Assembly: GCA_002964805.2 (NCBI GenBank)
Contig: PUDQ02000056.1
Span: 186,001-250,000, forward strand
Direction of reading: 5' to 3'
Source of the DNA: Trametes villosa
Lineage: Eukaryota > Basidiomycota > Agaricomycetes > Polyporales > Polyporaceae
DNA: 64,000 bases
Notes under the pieces: generated by a model
Seen by the model: only the letters and a program-made list of their open reading frames with translations
Databases searched by the model: none
Told to the model about the DNA's origin: nothing
Program-made: the position numbers and the translations under genes
In this document: piece after piece, positions 23,501 through 34,687 of the stretch
How the letters are laid out: each line of letters starts with the position of its first letter
How positions within the stretch are numbered: the stretch's first letter is position 1

Positions 23501-26018
23501 TTGGAAGAGTTGCTGCATGTATCGTGGGCTGGCGGTGAAAGAGGAGGGAAGAACCACCAGCTGGCCGAGGTCGCTAAGGCTCACGTCCTGCCCACCGCGC
23601 AAGGCGTCCTGAAGACCGCTGTAAACCGCTGCACGGAGCTGCGACTGATTATCGCGTAGGTAGCGGAGCCTGCTCTGTTCAGCAGACGCCCACATATCGA
23701 CGATGTACTGCTGGAAGAGACGGCCGCCTCGCAGGATGGTAGAGAACTCGCTGTCGCGGACCTACATCATTTTTTGTGAGAGTGAGCTCTATAAGGGGAA
23801 GTACACATTTGACATACCTGGATGTGATAAGCGCAGAACCTGGTCTGTGAGAGACGACGGCGGCCGTCCTCGAGATAGAGATCCCAGTGCCATCCATGGG
23901 TGCCGAAAGGGAAGAGGAGAGTGTAGTGAAGAGGAGTGTACGCTGGGTGTGTCTCGCTGATGCGCTGTAGTGGACCGGCACGGAAGCGGAGGATGATGTC
24001 ACGACCGCTCGATCTTGCAGGAGGTTCCCCCATCCCGGGGAGTACAACAGCGACATCATCTGCGGTCGGCAGGTTGTACCGGCGCCGGTCACGTTCTGTG
24101 TTGGCTACCAGACGGACCGAGACATCAGCAGAGTTGTCGTGCAGCGAGAGGACTTCATAGGCGTGCTTGTAGACCCGAGCGTAGTGGTGGGAGGCCAAGA
24201 GCATTTGCTGAAGGCGACGCAGCGTGTCAGGCCGCAGGTTCGCGTTGCGTCTGGTACGTTCTTGAAGGGCCATGCGAGGGTCGAAGATGTACAGCTGAGA
24301 GAAGACAGGGGGGCGACCTTCTGTAGGGAGAAGCGAGCCCGAACGATGGCAGAGTTCTCCGTGGATGCGGAAGACGTATGGAGCGCGACCCGTATGACGA
24401 TTGACTGACTCGTCTACTTCAACGCCAAGCGAGGTGAAGGCGAATGCGGCGTTGTATTGGCGGATGTTCTCCCTAAACTCTCGAGCTTGAGGGGAGTCAC
24501 CGACGTAGAGGTTGCGCAGAGCGAGAGGAGGTTCAGGGTATGAAGGAAGCTGCACTTGACCGCTATCGCAACATAGCCCAAAGCGCGGGTGCACGGCCGA
24601 GCTGGTCGCGAGACGCTCAGCAGCCCAATGAAGAGCGTGGCAAGAGGGGCACTCCACGTCCATGCGCCCCAGGTCATGTCTCACCATGCGGGCTTCAACA
24701 TACGGCCTGCGGGCCAATGGGACAGCCTGAGCATGTCCACGATGGGGAGCACGCCGAGGTGGTCGCTGAACGGATGAAGGCGCTGCTCGAACGTCAGTAT
24801 CAGAGTAACCCCGTCTATGCATAGCTTGAGACTTACCATCCGGGAGGTTGCTCGCTGCTGGAGTACTCTGGGAAGGAGGTGCACGGGGTACTTCGTCTGC
24901 ACGGCGTGATGGTGCCAGGCGGGCAGTGGGTTGTCCGAGACGGCCGTGATCCTCGATCGGGGAATGCGCAGGCGGGCGGGCATAGTGCCCACCCTGATCC
25001 TCTCGAGGCCCAGTATCAGCATAGTGCTCCCTGGGCCTCGAGGTACGTCGAGTCCGCGTCGGGGCGGCGTAAGGCACGAACTCGTAATGGAGGGGCACGG
25101 GACGACACTCTTGAAGACGACCGGTGGTACCGCTCGCTGCCACCGAGACAACTGTGTCTTGCAATGGGAGCTGCTGGGGTCTTGGTGTCCTTGGAGAGGA
25201 CGGCGGGAGGTTCTCTTGATCAGCTGCGGGCCGTCGCCTCGGACGGCGGCGTAGGGACACTTCGTTTGCCGCTTCTTCTTCCCGGTTGTGTCTTGACCTC
25301 TGGCGTGCCCTCGATCGGTGCTGCTCTGCAGACAGAGAGTCACCCACACGAACCGGATGAGGCGGAGGTGGCATCGAGTTCTCAGGTAGGAGGATAGTAG
25401 AGGAACACGCATGAGCAGGCTCCGATGGTCAAGCTCACTGGCTGATGCAGCTCGAACGGCGGTCAGTCCGTCGCCAACGGCGGCCCACAGCACAGGGACG
25501 CCGACGTCATGTTGCCGCCGGTGTTGCCCGCGCCGAGCATCAGCGACGCGAGGAACGGCGGCCGCGACGCGTCGGTGGCGCGGTTGAACCGCCATCGCGC
25601 GCCCATGACGCCCAAGACTGAAGCACCCCGAACGGGCCGGGCTCAGACCCAAAATCCTCGAGGGCGCACCAATAGTATTGATCTTAGAGCAGGTTGTGGG
25701 CCGGATGGGGTGGGCGTATAGGTCAAGCCACAGACATTCTTGAGAAAGGGGATCCTGCCGGGCAACCCGGAGAGAGATCGCGCAGTGCCAAGGACTGGGC
25801 GCTGAGTCCCAGTGCGTGTTCCGTAGCCGCGGTCGAGGGCGTAGAGAGCGCTCAGTCTAGGTTCACACAGGAAGATACATTGAAAAGCTGCTTGCGCGAG
25901 GTGGGAAAGTCAGGAGAGTTCTCTCAACACCGTGTTGTGGTAGAAAGACTCGAGTCAATAGGAGACGCGCGCGAGAGACGGAAACGGGCGTCTATCTTAA
26001 CTATAACAGGAAACCGAG

Positions 26019-26035
26019 CTTCTATACAATAGAAG
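26019..26035 (-). repeat. Perfect palindrome at the Helitron 5' end
   Basis: Seven-base stem CTTCTAT/ATAGAAG with a 3-base loop, starting one base inside the TC terminus. Its closeness to the end suggests a role in end recognition, but this is inference. Confidence 0.7.
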
Positions 26036-26631
26036 ATGGGTGCCCGAGAGGCACGAAGTGCCCCTTCAAGCATTCGCCCACGGGTATATACACCATCCGC
26101 GACGAGCTGTGAGTACAGCACCGCCACAATGTCCGTGATGGACCGCACTCACCCATACGCAGCGGTCGCAACGTGTGCCTGTTCTGGCTCCTAGACACGT
26201 GCGGGGAGGGTGACGCGTGCGCGTACGCGCATGACAAAACGTACCTCCCTTCCTCCGGGTGGTGGACGAACACGACACGGCTCGAGCGCATCCGCGCGCA
26301 TACTGAGCGCATGTCTGCGCTCGCCGGGCGGCCCTACCCCGCGACGCTGCTCATCCAGTACATGCACCCCAAGCCGTGGTGCTACGAGTCGTGGGCGCTC
26401 GTGCCGTTCGCGCCGACGATGGAGGCGCGCAAGGCGCAGGAGAGGCGGGGCGACCTGCCCCTGTACAGCTACGTCTGGGACGAGATGCGGTTCTACGGTA
26501 TTGATCGCGATGACCCGGATGCCTATGTGAGTGTTCAGCGTCGTGGCTGGTGTAAATGTGGTGGCTATGTACTCACACTTCGCAATCAGGATCAGCTCGA
26601 GCTTCACCGACGCCTCGACGATAATGCATAA

Positions 26632-27091
26632 TATCCCCCGCCGGCACCGCGTATTACACCGAATTGGCCCTATAATGCGTCTAGTTCGGTGGTAGTCCAG
26701 ATGGCGCTTGTGACGCCATGATTGGCGCATGTTCCTCCTGTACGTCTCCATAAGTGTACTGTCCGAAACACATTGACATGACATGGAGAACTCAAAGCAA
26801 TGCACTTGAGATCAACCTTCTTCCTGCGCACTGCGATAGTCTGCCTGGTACCGCGAATCACCTCTTTGGGTAGGATGCTCAGTGTCGGCTAGACGGCCGC
26901 TTATCAACCTTCTCATCTCTCCTCTGGAGTCGCTACCTACACTCACCGTCTCGTAACATCTGGCCATTACTGCCTGTCCCAGTCACCACAGCTGGGAAAC
27001 CTGAGAAGACGTCACGAAAGATAGTAGGTTTCCCAATTATACTCGGGTAAGGACAGTGTACTAAACCCTCGCAGACCTTGTTCTCCGCACG
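26632..27091. other. Intergenic region between copies A and C (460 nt)
   Basis: No gene seen; should contain the 3' end of copy A and the promoter of copy C. Confidence 0.5.
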
Positions 27092-29341
27092 ATGTCTACA
27101 CGGATGAACAGCCGCACGGATTCCTGCTCTACACCGACCTCAGGCTCAGCGGGGGCCGCACTCAATGAGGTGCGCCATTCAGACGGGCGATCTCTAGAAT
27201 CCCAAGTCGATTAACCTTCTGCTGTATTGTGCTGCTGCCAGGATCGCAACTTGCCGACAATCATGGTTCTATACCTATCCAATGATGGCCTCGTTCGTAT
27301 GACACACGACCAACTATTCAACGGTCTTGAGAAGAACGCGGCTGTACAAGTGGTTCAAAGTCGCTCCAAGTTCCTCGAGCTCCTGCACGCGTCGCCTCGC
27401 CCTCAAGCAGTTATTGTCGCGGACGATGAGCTATGTCAACGGAAGTATGCGGACCTCATCCCTATGCTTGTCGAATACACCCGCGACGGCGGCAGAGTAG
27501 CTATTGGCGTGAAGTTCTTCTCTCTGGGCTCCCCGAAACCGCGCCATGCAACAGCCCTTTTCCGTCACTGGGGCGTTCCCTGGAGCATCTCAGGTCTGTT
27601 TGCCCACGGCGCCACATACGCATTGAACCCCAACGGCGCTCCCGCACCGCTGTCTTCCGCGGCGCTCTTTCCTGGCTTCGACGCTAGAGCGCGCCTCATC
27701 GAGACGTCTTCGCCGCAGCACGTCGTCTACGGCCGGGCAACACCGCGCGAGCACCACCGCGGCACGGGATTACCATACAACGTTGCATTGGACGCGGGAG
27801 CGGCCCTCTGGGCACCCGTCGGGCAGGGCTTCATAGGCTGCGTCGGGGAAGTTAACTGGGACCAGGCATTCACGCGCCTCATGATCGAGATGTGCGGGGT
27901 GGCGGTCGCTCCGGGAGACCTCGGTGTTCGCAACGTCTTCGCCGACACCCCCACATACGACCCAAGCACCGGCATGGACCAGTGGGCGGTGCCCGAGCCG
28001 GAGATCCCCCTTCCCTCGGTGGAGCGTACCAGAGAAGTGGAGGTGATGCTACGCGCCAAACGACGCGAGGCGGCGATAGCAGAGAAACGGAAGAAAGGGG
28101 AGACCTTTAAGGGAATGGTACGAGGGGGCTGCTTCACGCTTGCGAGTTCTGTGCTGAGAAACTCTGCAGGGAAACGTCGGGTTCAGGTGCGGCCAATATC
28201 TGCAGGCAGCGGAGTTCTATCGCAAAGCGGCGGCCTCTGACGGCCCGCGGCCGGTCTACCTATCAAATCTAGCTGCCGCACTCTTAAAGCTGGAACTGTA
28301 CGTGCTGTTGAATGCGGAGTCGGGGCACGTTTGGAGCTAACTGCGTGTTTGTACTAGGTGGGACGTCGCGCATAGTGCAGCAAGCCGAGCGCTATATCAC
28401 GACCCGACGAATGTCAAGGCGCGCTTCCGCCGCGCCATTGCGCGGAAACACCTGAAGCGGTACCGCGGTGCTAAGCTCGGTAAGAGGGTTTATGCCTACT
28501 CGGCTATGTAGTATTGTAACTCAGCCGAGCTTTCGCAGACTTGCAGAAGCTCATCTCCCTCAACCCCCCGAACAAGGAGGCACTCGCCGAATATGCCGTC
28601 GTCGAGGCTCTCGAGCGGCGCGGAGACGGCGTGGACCGCCAGGAGGCGTCCATCGAGGAAGAGGACGAGATGGAGATAGCGGAGTGGTCTGACTCCGAGG
28701 ATTGCCTGCACTTCGGCGTCGCAGGCCCGTGCAAAGACTACAATCACGACCGCTGCTCGAAGGGAGCCACATGTCGGTACAGGCACGCGCCGACCGCGGA
28801 GAACGTCCGCGACGAGCTGTGAGTCCACCCATCCTGATGCGCGAACCCGAGCCAGTCCTTACGGACTATCGCACAGCGGGCGGAACGTCTGCCTCCGCTG
28901 GCTCTTGCTGGACCAATGTCCCAAAGGCGACGCATGCGAGTATCTGCACGACAAGACGTACCTCCCCGCCTCCGGCTGGTGGGCGAACCAAAAGCGACTT
29001 GATCGCATCCGCGAGCGCGGCGCGCGCATCGGCAGAGCTGCGGGGATTCCGTACCCGGCCGAGTTCTACCTTCGGGAGATGAACATCAAGACGTTTGGAT
29101 ACGAGTCCTGGGCCTTGGTCCCCTACGATCAGACGACCGCGGAGAGGAAGGCGTGGGAGAGGCGGGGGAACTACGCGCCTGGCAGCTACATCCTCACCGA
29201 GATGCAGCTCTATGAGATCGACCCCAGTCGCCCTGACGCCTACGTGCGTGCATTTTCATTCTCACTGAGAGTTAGACGGCTCTGATCTCAGGCTAACAGG
29301 AACAACTTGAGCAGAGGAGGCTGTTTTACGACAATGCATGA
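27092..29341 (+). CDS. Copy C: amidotransferase-like + TPR + double CCCH zinc-finger protein
   Basis: Best-preserved single-domain member of the family on the plus strand, 630 aa. Seven exons (27092-27169, 27242-28117, 28170-28297, 28358-28479, 28539-28818, 28877-29243, 29300-29341) sum to a multiple of three. Order: short Ser/Thr-rich leader; alpha/beta domain (strand IMVLYLSNDGLVRM; PRPQAVIVADDELC; VEYTRDGGRVAIGVKFF; VGQGFIGCVGEVNWDQAF; LMIEMCGVAVAPGDLG); charged helix REVEVMLRAKRREAAIAEKR; TPR-like repeats (GQYLQAAEFYRKAAASDGPR; WDVAHSAASRALYHDPTNVK); acidic EWSDSEDC; CCCH finger 1 CKDYNHDRCSKGATCRYRH (C-x7-C-x5-C-x3-H); finger 2 CLRWLLLDQCPKGDACEYLH (C-x8-C-x5-C-x3-H); and a C-terminal tail. 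CCCH fingers usually bind RNA and TPRs bind proteins. The fold of the first domain is inferred, and the function is unknown. Confidence 0.85.
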
Positions 29342-29575
29342 ATACAACTTGAACCAGCGCAGGCACCAATGACCGCCGTCGTTCCCCAACGCGAGCTGTA
29401 CGATAGTCGGAATAGTAGCCAATCCAATCCACTGTACACCACCACGAGCATACATGTCGCCGCACCTTGCAGCATCTACTTCCCGATCCTACAGTCCGAA
29501 CCTCTAACAAATAACACAGCAGCGAAAACATGAGAGCAACGAAACGCGCGAACATCTTCACCTTCCCCGGCGTAC

Positions 29576-31861
29576 TCAACCAACCTTCCATGCCCAAGTT
29601 GGACCTATTTACGGGAGCCAAGTGCCGTTAGCAAAGTCAAGAGCAGCCGCCGGATTTGAGAGACATCGCTGGAGTAACGAAGGACGTACCCAACGGATCC
29701 ATACGCTCGTGCTGCGCCCCGGTCCACATCCCCAGGACGCCCATCGCAGATCCGACCCCGCCGACTTGCACGCCCTCCGACGACCACTCATCGACACCGC
29801 CGCCCTCGAGCGACGAAAACTGCTTGTATTACACGTGAGCTCACACCATCAAGGACACCCCACAAACGAATGAAACTCACCAGGCTCCAGCGCACGCTCC
29901 CGTCCGCGATGACGCTGACAGTGCCGTGGATCTTGCGCGGCTGGCCGACGATGGACGCGCCGTCGGACTCGCCGACGACGTGGATCGTGGGCAGGTGCTC
30001 GTACCCGGGCACGCAGGAGCGCGAGTACGAGGCGACGCGGAGGGTCATGCCGACGAGGCGCACGGCTTCGCCCATGCGCGAGTCGTCGAACTCGCCGGAG
30101 AGCTGCACAAAGAACTTGCGTCAGTCGGCAATGGCTGAAGACGATATGTGGGGGCGGGCGTTACGTTGTGCACTGCGTGTACGAGGAGCGAACGGTGAGC
30201 GGGGTGCGGCGGACGAGGATAGGTGGATGTGACTTACAAATCAGGTCTCGATAATCCATCCAGCATACGCAGCGCCTGTGCGGGAGTTGTCAGTGTCAGG
30301 AATTCGTATAGCGACATCGAGAGCAGACTGACTTCCATACGCCCGTAACGCCCGCCCAATCCCAGCCTTCCACCTCGTCAGCGTCGCTAGTAACTTCCTT
30401 TCCTTTGCCTTTGTCGTCCACGACAGCATCGTCTGCCGGCTCTTTGGTCTTGTAATGGCTAGCATCCCACGGCGCGCTGCCCGGTCGGAGGCCATCTAGA
30501 GAGAACAGCCCCTCCAGGTCGGCGCCTCCAAATGCTTCACGTAGGTTAGCCTCGACGAGCGTGCGCACCGCGGCTAGGTACGCCCAATCCGTGCGCAGCT
30601 GTGCAGGTGATGGGAGGGCGGGGGTTTCAGAGGAAGATGCCGGCCTAACGGTGGCGGGTTCGACCTCCGCCGCGCCTTCGCCTTCCGAGCCGCCTTCGTC
30701 TTCTTCATCGGCGTCGCCCTCTTCCCCGTCTTCATCGTCGTGCTCATGCCCGTGATGATGGTGTTCGGGCTGGTAATCTGCGTCGTCTTCGTCCTCTTCT
30801 TCGTCTCCGTGCCCCGGATGGAAGAGCGCGAGGATGGGCTGCAGGAGCTCGTCATCCAGAGCAGAGTGCAACACCGGCGCTTTCCTGTCCTCGTACGGTA
30901 GGAACGGGCCCCAGCAGCGCTCGCGCCCGAGGTAGCGCATGTTGTACACGCGCATGCGCGCGAGCTTCCGCGCTCGCTTCCTTTGCGCTTCCTCGGACAT
31001 GAACGAGGCTGAGGGCGGTTCAGGGAGAGGACCATCCACCGGCGACCCGGGCGGCGCGGCGTTGCGTGGAATCGGGATGAAGCCCGTGCACGCGATGAGG
31101 TGCCCGGCGGCCTGCATCTCGCGGAACTCGTCCCCTTCGAGGAACTGGCCTGCCACGCCGCCTTCCCACTTCTTCGCGGAGAAGCGCGCGGCAATGGTCG
31201 GCGGATAGCCGTGAGCGAGGACGTTCTTGAGCCAGGGGATGTTCCGCGTGCCGAGGAGCTGCTCGCTGTCGTAGGATGTCTGGCCAACGGTGATAGTGCC
31301 CGAGCTGCGGCGGAGCGCTACCGGAAGAGGGGGGAAGGTGGGGTATTCCGCCCGGAGATGTGGAAGTGGGCCTGTCGCGCCCGAGTCGCTGTGAATGAAA
31401 GAGAGGACGACAGAAGGCGGGCAGGGGCGTGCAGTTTGTATAACGCCGACCATAGCGTCAAGCGCGCGGAGGTTGCGGCGTACGACTTCGGGGCTGAGAT
31501 AGTCGGCGAGGCTTTCCTCATCGCTCAGCCCTCGGATGTCGGCCTCATGGGCGACGTAATGGGCCGTCCAGATGCGTTTGCGATATTCTGCACCCCAGTC
31601 GAACGCGCCGACCTCCTTCTGTCGAGTGGTCTTGTGAGCATTCGCTTCGCGCCATCCCGGTCCTCCCCCGGTCTCGCGAGGGTCGTCAAACGTCGTCAGG
31701 AATATTTCACGCCATAGATGGTTGTCGGACGCCCCGTAGACGAGCTCTTTGTGCGCCCGGCATGTCTGTGAGAACGCCGCTACAGTTTCCGGGGAGTTCG
31801 CCGCTGCGGCAAAGATCAGTATGAGCTCAACGACTTCCGTGGGTATGGAGGAGAAGGACAT
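29576..31861 (-). CDS. F-box domain protein with conserved C-terminal DPLG/WAWKVG region
   Basis: Predicted SCF ubiquitin-ligase substrate receptor of 656 aa. Exons 31861-30333, 30275-30238, 30172-30165 (8 nt), 30114-29881, 29822-29690 and 29604-29576 sum exactly to a multiple of three. The F-box is at residues about 3-50 (SSIPTEVVELILIFAAAAN...). There is a middle region with a strongly acidic, His-rich low-complexity linker (HHHHGHEHDDEDGEEGDADE). The C-terminal part reads VWKRCVCWMDYRDLILHN, then a beta-rich domain (EAVRLVGMTLRVASYS; PRKIHGTVSVIADGSVRWSL; GVQVGGVGSAMGVLGMW) and ends DPLGPTWAWKVG, the typical close of a basidiomycete F-box family. Reading LILHN needs the 8-nt micro-exon. 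It sits between the plus and minus halves of the CCCH/TPR cluster but is unrelated to that family. Confidence 0.85.
30165..30172 (-). other. 8-nt micro-exon of the F-box gene
   Basis: Reads TGCACAAC between ACGCAG and GTAACG. Without it the frame breaks between DYRDLI and FFVQLSGEF; with it the protein reads DYRDLILHNFFVQL. Both flanking introns are 50-70 nt. Confidence 0.75.
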
Positions 31862-32293
31862 GAGCCACACTATCCCTTAAGAAAGAGATTCGGAGGTAGC
31901 GAACAGCAGGCGATGGTAGTGGTTCGAGGACAAGCTTACTGAAGTGGGGATGATGCCGTGCCGAAGAGGTGGGCGCACATCATCCTAGCTAGATAAGATT
32001 AGATCTGCTCCATTAAGTAGCCTGACCTCGGTGTTAGCAGCAAGCGTCCCCCGACCAGAGGTAACACGCAACACATTGGTTGGATGAACGACGAGGAACC
32101 TCAGGCCTCCCTTTGGATCCCTAGGAGGTGAGAGACCACCTATATCTACCTCGCATGTCGAGGGAGAAGATGGAAATTGAGAAAAACAGACCGCATCTCG
32201 CCTCAGAGAGTCGGACGTGCGCGTAAACTGTCGGAGCGAACGATGCCATATTCTGTAAATTATACGCAATAATGAGTGTACAGTATATTGAGA
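31862..32293. other. Intergenic region (432 nt)
   Basis: Holds the promoter of the F-box gene and the 3' end of copy D. No gene seen. Confidence 0.5.
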
Positions 32294-34687
32294 TCAGTCT
32301 ATACCATCCTTTGGAATGCTGAAGCAGCTGGTCAAATGGGAACTACCAGCCATCGTATAGCGCGTCATAGAGCCCGCCCTATCACTCTGTCAGTATCTAC
32401 ATATTCTACTATGATCCAACGCAGCTGCACTCACCATAGACATCTCATCGTCATCCCAGGGCTTGATTCCCTGCATCATAAGCTCTTCATCAAAGTCGTC
32501 CATGTGGTCCTGATAGTCGTCGTAGTCGTCATACCCAAAGCCAAAGGCACTGCGCCCGCCGGTGCGCCGCCCATGCCCCCGACTCGTCGATGTCCTCTTC
32601 CCCTTCTTCTTGTTCTTCTGCCCTGCATCCGGGGAGACGTACTTCGCGTCTACCCACAGGTCGTTGCGCCACGGGTCCGGCTTCGCAGCCTCTGCGAGCA
32701 ACGCCTTCGGGAAGTGAAAGCTGGGGACGAGCGCAAACGTAGTGTGCACCGCAGCGAGCAGGCGTTCGTTCCGCGCCTCGTCTTTCCACCAGCCCTGCGC
32801 GGGAAGGTATGTGCGATCGTGCGCGTACGTGCACTTGTCGTCGCTGAATTTGCATTCGCCTAGCAGCCAGTATATGCACACGTTCCTGCCTCTGTTGAAC
32901 ACGACCCCGTCATCAGCAGAGTCACTGGCGCGTTAGACCCGCGGGAACTTACAGTTCATCGCGCACACTCTTCCGGTCTGGGGCGTGGCTGAAGCGGCAG
33001 CGATTTCCGTGCGCGCACCCTTCGCGGTTGTAGAACCGGCACGGCGTCCCGCTCCCCTTGTGCTTGAAGTCCTCTGAGTCGGACTCTTCTTCGACGTCCG
33101 CAACGTCCTCGTATAGCTCGTCGTTCTCCGAGTCTATGCTTCGGATTCCCCGTTTCATCAGGTCGACGATTGACCAAAGCTCGGCTGACGCCTCTTCATT
33201 CGGCTTGCCTTGGGCGAAGATGCGCTTAATGTCTGTTGACGCGCATATGATCAGTAGGTAATCCGGAGAACGAGGGGAAAAGGACATACCGGCATCAGCG
33301 GCGTTGAACCTACGCATCTCTTTCCTCGCCTGCGCCCTGTGGAGGAGCGCTTTCACGTGGTCCGGCTCATACACCAGTGCACGCGATGCCGCGCTCTCCG
33401 CCAGCTCCCACCTACCACGCACCGTAAGTACATCGTAATGACGCCAAAGCATATTAGAACTTACAGCTTGAGCTTCAAGAGCGCGGAGGCGAGGTTCGCC
33501 ATGTACGTGGGCTGTGGGCCCGCAGTGAAGGCCGCCGCGCGGTACGTCTCAGCGGCTTGCACCCACTCCTCCTCATGGAAAAGCTCGTCCGCATCCTCCT
33601 TCCGCCCGTCTCCGCGTTTGGTCTTCGCCTCGCTGACCTTCGCGCGCTGGACCTTGCGCGCGAGCACCTCCGCTTCGCGAGGGCGTTGCAGGGCCCGCGC
33701 GGCGGGAACGAACACGGGAGCGGATATCGACAGAGGTTTAAGTCCAGATGGAGGTTTACCGGACGATGCGGAGCCCGAGGCTGAAGCCGCCGAAGACCCA
33801 GATGTGGGTTTCGGCGCCGCCGAAGTTGCAGGCGCAGCGGGTAGCGGAATCTCCGCTTCCAGCTCATGTGCGCGATCCGTTGTCAGGTCAGGGTGGACGA
33901 TGACCCCAATCATCCTGTTCACTGAGCCGAGGTCCCCTGGTTGGATCTTCACTCCGCACATTTCGATGATGAGCCGGGTCGAGCCTTGCTCGCCGTACAC
34001 ATCTCCGACGTACCCTAGGTAACCCTCCCCGACGCGCGTGAACACCGCCGGGCTCTCAGCCGCCTTGTCGCCTGTGATCGGTGTCGACTTCAACACCAGG
34101 GACTCGAGCCGCGAAGCCGAAGTGGGAAGGTATACCGCGCACTCGCGCGGGGCGTTCTTCACCTGTAGCGCATTCATGCTGATTGACGGACAGAGCGTGG
34201 CCGCATCCAGCGGGGCGGGTAGAGCTTCTGGGTTCAGGCCAAAGGTGGTACGGTGGGCCGGGTTCGAGCCTTTGTCCCAATCAAGGCCCCAGTGGCGGAA
34301 GAACTCGCCGACCTGACCAAGCGGGAAGTGTTTGCCGAGCTGCATCCCGAGCACGACGCGCCCCCCGGCGCGCGTGTACTCAACGAGCCGTTTCAACAGG
34401 GGTAAATGTTTGGGGCGCGTGATGGCTGCGTCGGACACGAGGATGACGGAGGGACGGGTGGGATCGCAGAGGGCTCTGTTCGCGGAGCGGACGTGCGCGA
34501 CCTCGATTACGGTCGCGTTCTTGCGCAGGGCGCGGTAGAGCTGGGCGTACATCTCGTCCGAGTAGGGGTCCTTCTCAAGAGAGATGATGAGAATTTTGGG
34601 CTTGGGTGTGGTTTTTGTCTTAGCCACTGGCAGGGGAGAGACGGCCGCGCCGCCGCTGGAGTTCTGGGAAGTAGCTCGCGCTGACAT
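32294..34687 (-). CDS. Copy D: amidotransferase-like + TPR + double CCCH zinc-finger protein
   Basis: Intact minus-strand family member, 724 aa. Exons 34687-33465, 33411-33290, 33232-32953, 32891-32435 and 32386-32294 sum to a multiple of three and have the same phases as copy C. The alpha/beta domain shows ILIISLEKDPYSDEM, PSVILVSDAAITRPKHLPLL, VEYTRAGGRVVLGMQLGKHF and VGEGYLGYVGDVYGEQGS. A Ser/Ala-rich linker (about 60 aa) is specific to D and E. Then come the charged helix, TPR-like repeats (WELAESAASRALVYEPDHVK), EEESDSEDFKHKGSG, finger 1 CRFYNREGCAHGNRCRFSH, and finger 2 CIYWLLGECKFSDDKCTYAH. The tail has a Lys/Arg-rich stretch (KNKKKGKRTSTSRGHGRR) followed by an aromatic/acidic repeat (GYDDYDDYQDHMDDFDEEL). 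Closest relative is copy E. Confidence 0.85.

Larger units (their letters stand above)
19669..25374 (-). pseudogene. Helitron Rep/helicase transposase gene, disrupted by nested insertion
   Basis: Multidomain transposase read from right to left. The N-terminal zinc-binding block is CPSCHALHWAAER...FGLCCDSGQV. It is followed by a Helitron-like N domain (PSSFTASPRYMQQLFQDGMA; DLFLTMTANPRWPEI). The HUH nuclease motif is GLPHMHLLIFLD and the catalytic tyrosine pair is KYVTKYIHKG. The Pif1-type helicase has Walker A VHGPGGTGKTFLYSA, Walker B LIIWDEA, GGDFQQILPVV and HLRENMRL. Two introns are inferred, 23817-23762 and 21757-21703, both joining in frame (Q|VRDSEF; HK|VRGEGL). The start is uncertain; I used the first Met of the long frame (25374). 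After HVGLDL the frame enters the 19816-20568 insertion. The expected final motif [17 protein letters not shown] and the C-terminus follow beyond it (stop at 19669). The insertion removes helicase motif VI from the protein. Confidence 0.88.
18982..26036 (-). mobile_element. Complete autonomous-type Helitron (7,055 bp)
   Basis: Rolling-circle DNA transposon lying on the minus strand. Its 5' end reads TC (rc of 26035-26036), preceded by host A. Its 3' end reads CTAG (rc of 18982-18985), followed by host T. A CCCGTG/CACGGG hairpin lies 6 nt inside the 3' end. Insertion between A and T without target duplication, TC start, CTRR end and 3' hairpin together are the Helitron hallmarks. It carries one Rep/helicase gene on the same strand. 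It interrupts copy A inside an Asp codon, and removing it on paper gives GAT GGG TGC in frame. A second, smaller insertion (19816-20568) lies inside its helicase gene, so this particular copy is probably no longer autonomous. Confidence 0.95.
14749..26631 (+). pseudogene. Copy A of CCCH/TPR/amidotransferase-like family, split by two transposons
   Basis: Starts MSVVRATQPQDARRP (14749). The first alpha/beta domain is interrupted after codon 15025-15027 by the 15028-16819 element and resumes in frame at 16822. After an intron at about 17412-17462 (GTACGT...CAG), a second copy of the same domain begins at LILKLGKDLPIRITHTQAM. Then come the charged segment RQVEVVLRARQRAETRAEK, TPR-like exons (GNVKFKAGDYLGAAKSYR; WDIAQSAAGRALYHEPTHAK), the acidic EQSDSEDLNHH motif and the first CCCH finger. 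The finger is cut by the Helitron inside codon GA|T (18981/26037). The finger resumes GCPRGTKCPFKH, the second finger is NVCLFWLLDTCGEGDACAYAH, and the gene ends DQLELHRRLDDNA plus TAA. With both elements removed on paper, all reading frames and splice phases match copy C. No other stop or frameshift was noticed, so the insertions look recent. In its present state it should not give the full protein. Confidence 0.85.

Noticed and set aside
24681..25652. 323-codon minus-strand frame within the Helitron
   Set aside because: Overlaps the real N-terminal Rep frame in another register; low-complexity Arg/Ser composition. A 22-nt GT..AG stretch near 24834 that would link the two is too short to be an intron.
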